Source: UBA7803 sp041686955 (GTDB lineage Bacteria; Pseudomonadota; Gammaproteobacteria; Pseudomonadales; Azotimanducaceae). From it: a stretch of DNA of 16,960 nucleotides. The stretch lies in contig JAWLCV010000084.1 of assembly GCA_041686955.1 (NCBI GenBank), forward strand, positions 1-16,960. The letters run 5' to 3'. Positions 13,974 to 16,960 of the stretch are shown here, piece after piece; the first letter of the stretch is position 1; each line of letters begins with the position of its first letter. Below the pieces are notes generated by a model. It made no database searches and had not been told where the DNA came from. It was given only the letters and a program-made list of their open reading frames with translations. The position numbers and the translations under genes were made by a program.

Positions 13974-16154
13974 GTGCGCGTGGGCAGAAGTCGACGCTCA
14001 GGGAGTCCGGACACCGCATTCCGCGTTCCCGAGCTCCTGGCGCAGTTTCGCAGCGGCGTTCCCCGCGCCTATCTGATTCGCCTGGCGGCCCAATCGCCCG
14101 TCAACGGCAGCGTCACGATAGTCGTTGCCCTGCTGATCGCCGCCTTCCTGCTTTCCCAGCGGTTTTCGGTGGCCATCCTGGTCTGGCTGGTCCTGCAGCT
14201 CACCGTGGGCGCGTGGGTTCTGACCCGTCTTCGGGCGCCTTCCGAGCCGCCTCAGCCGCTGCCTGAAACCCGGCGGAGCCGGCGCGGCCTGTACAGGGCG
14301 CTCGCCTGGGCAATCGTCTCGGGAAGCTTGTGGGGCGCCTTGACGGGCTTTCTTCCTGCGGCCCCGACGCACGTGCAGATCGTGCTGATCCTGACCATGG
14401 GCGGTCTGGCGGCCGGGGCAACGGCCACGCTCGCCGCCGTTCCGCAGGTCGCGGCCGTCTTCATTCTGGGCTGCACGGTGCCGGTCACGCTCTACTACCT
14501 CTCCGTGGGCGGTGAAGGCATCACCCTGGCGCTGGTCTTCGCGGTATTCACCGTCGCCATGATCGCCACGTCGCAAGTCGTATTCTCGGCACTCTCCAGG
14601 CAATTCAACGCGGAGTGGCACGCACAGCAGCTCGAGGCCATGGGGGCGGCGTTGCGTGAGAGTGAGCAGCGGTTTCGTGCGACCTTTCAGAATGCCGCGG
14701 TCGGGATCGCGCACGTGGGGACGGACCGATCCTGGTTGCATGTCAACGACCGGGTCTGCGACATCGTCGGGTACAGCCGCGAGGAACTCACTGCCAGAAC
14801 GCTCGACGACCTCACCCACCCAGACGATGTGGCCGCTGATGCCGGCCTATTCGACGCCATGCTGCGGGGCGAGCGCAGCGGCTACCAGGTGGAGGAGCGG
14901 TATCTCCGGAAGGACGGTCGTGTGGTCTGGGTACTGCTCACGAACGCTCTGCAGCGCGACGATCTGGGCCAGCCCATGTACAGCATCTGCGTGATTCAGG
15001 ACATCACCGCACGCAAGCTGGCAGAGGAGGCTCTACGGGACTCCGACCGGGCCAAGGACGAGTTCCTGGCGTTTCTCGGACACGAGCTCAGAAATCCGCT
15101 CGCCCCCCTGCGCACCGGGTTGGAAATTCTGCAGCAGGCGCCGCGAAACCCGGAGCTGCTCGAGAATCTGCTGCCGGTCATGAATCGGCAACTTTCCCAC
15201 CTGGTGCGACTGGTCGACGATCTGCTGGACATCTCGCGCATCAGTCGCGGCGTCATCGAGCTGCAACTCGCCGCCCTCGACGTGAAGGCGCCCATCCAGG
15301 CTGCCATCGAGCAGGTTCGATCCCTCGTCGATGAGCGCCGGCATCAACTGCGGGTGAACCTGTCGGATGAGCCGATGCAGGTGATGGGCGACCTGGAGCG
15401 GCTGACTCAGGTCTTCGCCAACCTTCTGGGCAATGCCGCGAAGTTCATGGATCCGGGAGGAACCATTCGAGTGACGAGCGAATCCCGTCACGGTGAGGCC
15501 GTGGTGCGGGTGCGGGACGTGGGCTACGGGATCGCGCCGGAACGCATCGACACCCTGTTCACCCTGTTCAGCAGATTCCCGGAACATCGCGAGCGAGCGG
15601 GCGGGGGATTGGGGATCGGTCTCGCGCTGTCCCGGCGACTCATCGAGATGCACGGCGGCAGCCTCGAGGCCGAAAGCGCAGGGCTCGGCCACGGCAGCGA
15701 GTTCATCGTGCACTTGCCGATGAGCGGTCCGGTGGCCGAGGAGACACCGGGGGACCTAACCGCGATCCCCGCCGTGGCAGCACACAGGGTGCTCATCGTG
15801 GACGACAACGCGGATGCGGTACAGGGGCTGAAGACCCTGCTCGAGATGAACGGCCAGATCACCGAGATCGCCTGCGACGGGCGGACGGCGCTCGCGCAGA
15901 TCGAGGCATTCGAGCCGGACGTCGTGCTGCTCGATCTCGGTCTGCCGGACATGGACGGCGTGGAGGTGGCGCGGCGCGCGCGGGAACTGGCGCGCGGCCG
16001 TGCAATGCGTCTCGTGGCCGTGACCGGGCGCGGTCAGGATCAGGATCGGCAGCAGACGCGGGAGGCGGGGTTCGATCTGCACCTCACCAAGCCCGTCGAG
16101 TGGCAGCAACTCGCCACCCTCCTCGCCGAGCGCGGCGAGGGCGCGCCTGGCTGA
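13974..16154 (+). CDS. Membrane-bound hybrid histidine kinase/response regulator with PAS domain
   Basis: 726-aa two-component sensor. About six TM helices (near 47-61, 65-83, 108-127, 133-154, 158-177, 182-205) form an N-terminal membrane sensor with little periplasmic loop, so it may sense a membrane or small permeant signal. Next are a PAS domain (about 229-350, from ESEQRFRATFQNAAVGIAH to the ITARK end) and HisKA (about 358-425, H-box FLGHELRNPLAPL, His370). HATPase follows (about 468-578), with the N-box Asn487, G1 DVGYGIAPE and G2 GGLGIGLAL. A C-terminal REC domain (about 604-722) has Asp610/Asp611, phosphoacceptor Asp654, Thr684 and Lys706, all intact. No HPt domain or separate output regulator is encoded in the window, so the target is unknown. 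The start GTG at 13974 is the furthest upstream in frame and follows a GGGG stretch rather than a good Shine-Dalgarno; the GTG at 13980 is an alternative. Confidence 0.92.
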   Translation: MRVGRSRRSGSPDTAFRVPELLAQFRSGVPRAYLIRLAAQSPVNGSVTIVVALLIAAFLLSQRFSVAILVWLVLQLTVGAWVLTRLRAPSEPPQPLPETRRSRRGLYRALAWAIVSGSLWGALTGFLPAAPTHVQIVLILTMGGLAAGATATLAAVPQVAAVFILGCTVPVTLYYLSVGGEGITLALVFAVFTVAMIATSQVVFSALSRQFNAEWHAQQLEAMGAALRESEQRFRATFQNAAVGIAHVGTDRSWLHVNDRVCDIVGYSREELTARTLDDLTHPDDVAADAGLFDAMLRGERSGYQVEERYLRKDGRVVWVLLTNALQRDDLGQPMYSICVIQDITARKLAEEALRDSDRAKDEFLAFLGHELRNPLAPLRTGLEILQQAPRNPELLENLLPVMNRQLSHLVRLVDDLLDISRISRGVIELQLAALDVKAPIQAAIEQVRSLVDERRHQLRVNLSDEPMQVMGDLERLTQVFANLLGNAAKFMDPGGTIRVTSESRHGEAVVRVRDVGYGIAPERIDTLFTLFSRFPEHRERAGGGLGIGLALSRRLIEMHGGSLEAESAGLGHGSEFIVHLPMSGPVAEETPGDLTAIPAVAAHRVLIVDDNADAVQGLKTLLEMNGQITEIACDGRTALAQIEAFEPDVVLLDLGLPDMDGVEVARRARELARGRAMRLVAVTGRGQDQDRQQTREAGFDLHLTKPVEWQQLATLLAERGEGAPG

Positions 16155-16190
16155 CCGCGAGCGGACGCGTTTCTGCTCTCCCCGCCCGAC

Positions 16191-16199
16191 TGGTATGCT
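16191..16199 (+). promoter_or_regulatory. Possible extended -10 promoter element before the transglutaminase-like gene
   Basis: TGGTATGCT fits an extended -10 (TGn-TATGCT, 4/6 to TATAAT) 30 bp before the start codon, in the 74-bp gap between the kinase and the transglutaminase-like gene. No good -35 is visible, so the gene may also be read through from the kinase gene. Confidence 0.3.
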
Positions 16200-16228
16200 C
16201 CGGGAGGTACGTGAGGGAGCCCTGGCGC

Positions 16229-16921
16229 ATGAGCATCGAAATCGACCCCAGATGGCTGGAACCGACCTGGTTCATCGACAGCGACAGCGAGGCCGTGGTC
16301 GCCTTCGCCGACGCAGCCGTGGGGGACGAAACGGAACCGGTGGAGATCGCGCGCCGGCTCTTCTACGCCGTGCGCGACGGCATCCGCTACGACCCCTACG
16401 CCACCGCCACCGACCCTGCCGCCTATCGCGCCAGCGCCGTCGTCAGCTCCGGGCGCAACTGGTGCATTCCGAAGTCGGTGCTGTTCGCTGCGGCGGCCCG
16501 ATCCAGGGGCATCCCGGCCCGGCTCGGCTTCGCCGACGTGCGTAACCACCTCACCAGCGAGAAGCTGAGCGCGACCATGGGCACGGACGTGTTCGCGTGG
16601 CACGGGTACGCGGAGCTCCTGATCAACGGGCGCTGGCTCAAGCTCAGCACCGCGTTCAACATCGAGCTCTGCGAGAAGTTCGGCACGAAGGCGCTCGAGT
16701 TCGATCCCGAGCACGATACGCTCATGCACCCCTTCGACGCCCACGGCCGCAAGCACATGGAATACATCCGCCAGCGAGGCTCTTACGACGATCTGCCGCT
16801 CGACGAGATCTTCGCCACCTTCGCGGAGGTCTATCCGGGCTGGGAGCGCGACGAGACCGGCAGCATCCGGCGCGTCGCGGCGGGCCCGCAGATTCGGGAC
16901 GAAGCCTTCGACGCCGGCTAG
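16229..16921 (+). CDS. Transglutaminase-like (cysteine protease-fold) family protein
   Basis: 230-aa cytoplasmic protein without signal peptide. The transglutaminase-like core has RNWCIPKSVLFAAAARSRGIP with nucleophile Cys79, followed by GFADVRNH and FAWHGYAELLINGRW with His125. The position of the usual third catalytic residue (the Asp of the D-P/A-T motif) reads LKLSTAFN, with Ser140 where Asp is expected. The C-terminal part has HGRKHMEYIRQRGSYDDLP and a short helical tail. Family members act as thiol peptidases, amidases or crosslinking enzymes; the substrate here is unknown. The ATG at 16229 is preferred over an in-frame ATG at 16100 because the upstream part would be Arg-rich and overlap the kinase gene, and GAGGGAG lies about 9 nt before 16229. 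It may be co-transcribed with the kinase gene. Confidence 0.88.
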   Translation: MSIEIDPRWLEPTWFIDSDSEAVVAFADAAVGDETEPVEIARRLFYAVRDGIRYDPYATATDPAAYRASAVVSSGRNWCIPKSVLFAAAARSRGIPARLGFADVRNHLTSEKLSATMGTDVFAWHGYAELLINGRWLKLSTAFNIELCEKFGTKALEFDPEHDTLMHPFDAHGRKHMEYIRQRGSYDDLPLDEIFATFAEVYPGWERDETGSIRRVAAGPQIRDEAFDAG

Positions 16922-16960
16922 CGCCGCCCCCGAACGATCAACCAACACGAGAAGAGGAAG

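Overview
This is a GC-rich (roughly two-thirds G+C by eye), gene-dense bacterial chromosome segment from a Gram-negative organism, most likely a gammaproteobacterium. The evidence for that is a NadA domain close to the Escherichia coli enzyme, outer-membrane lipoprotein signals, ExbB/ExbD proteins and a TesB-type thioesterase. I see no rRNA, tRNA, phage, insertion sequence or CRISPR array. The taxonomic placement is inference.

Region 1 (1-7541, minus strand) is one tightly packed operon. In transcription order it encodes a 177-aa exported coiled-coil protein, a 627-aa exported TPR/coiled-coil protein, a 1033-aa TPR lipoprotein, a 238-aa TPR lipoprotein, a 103-aa exported protein, an ExbB/TolQ-type channel subunit and an ExbD/TolR-type subunit that runs off the left edge. 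Start and stop codons overlap or nearly touch. It reads as an energised trans-envelope machine: a proton channel in the inner membrane and TPR scaffolds in the periplasm and outer membrane. The ExbB and ExbD proteins both lack an acidic residue that is present in classical TonB/Tol motors. Upstream of the operon is a CRP-like palindrome.

Region 2 (7734-10750) holds two genes I do not recognise, divergently arranged with only 32 bp between their starts: a 100-aa protein (minus) and an 893-aa apparently cytoplasmic protein (plus).

Region 3 (10784-13617, minus) contains, in transcription order, a TesB-like acyl-CoA thioesterase, a 51-aa exported microprotein, and a 587-aa protein in which a class I SAM methyltransferase is fused in frame to quinolinate synthase NadA. 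The microprotein overlaps the fusion by ATGA.

Region 4 (13634-13855) is a tandem array of 22-bp palindromic units interrupted by exactly 100 N, so the true copy number is unknown. It lies between the divergent thioesterase and histidine-kinase genes.

Region 5 (13974-16921, plus) encodes a membrane-bound hybrid histidine kinase (about six TM segments, PAS, HisKA, HATPase, REC) followed by a transglutaminase-like cysteine protein. The best candidates for undescribed biology are the ExbBD-TPR operon, the methyltransferase-NadA fusion, the 893-aa orphan and the palindromic repeat array.
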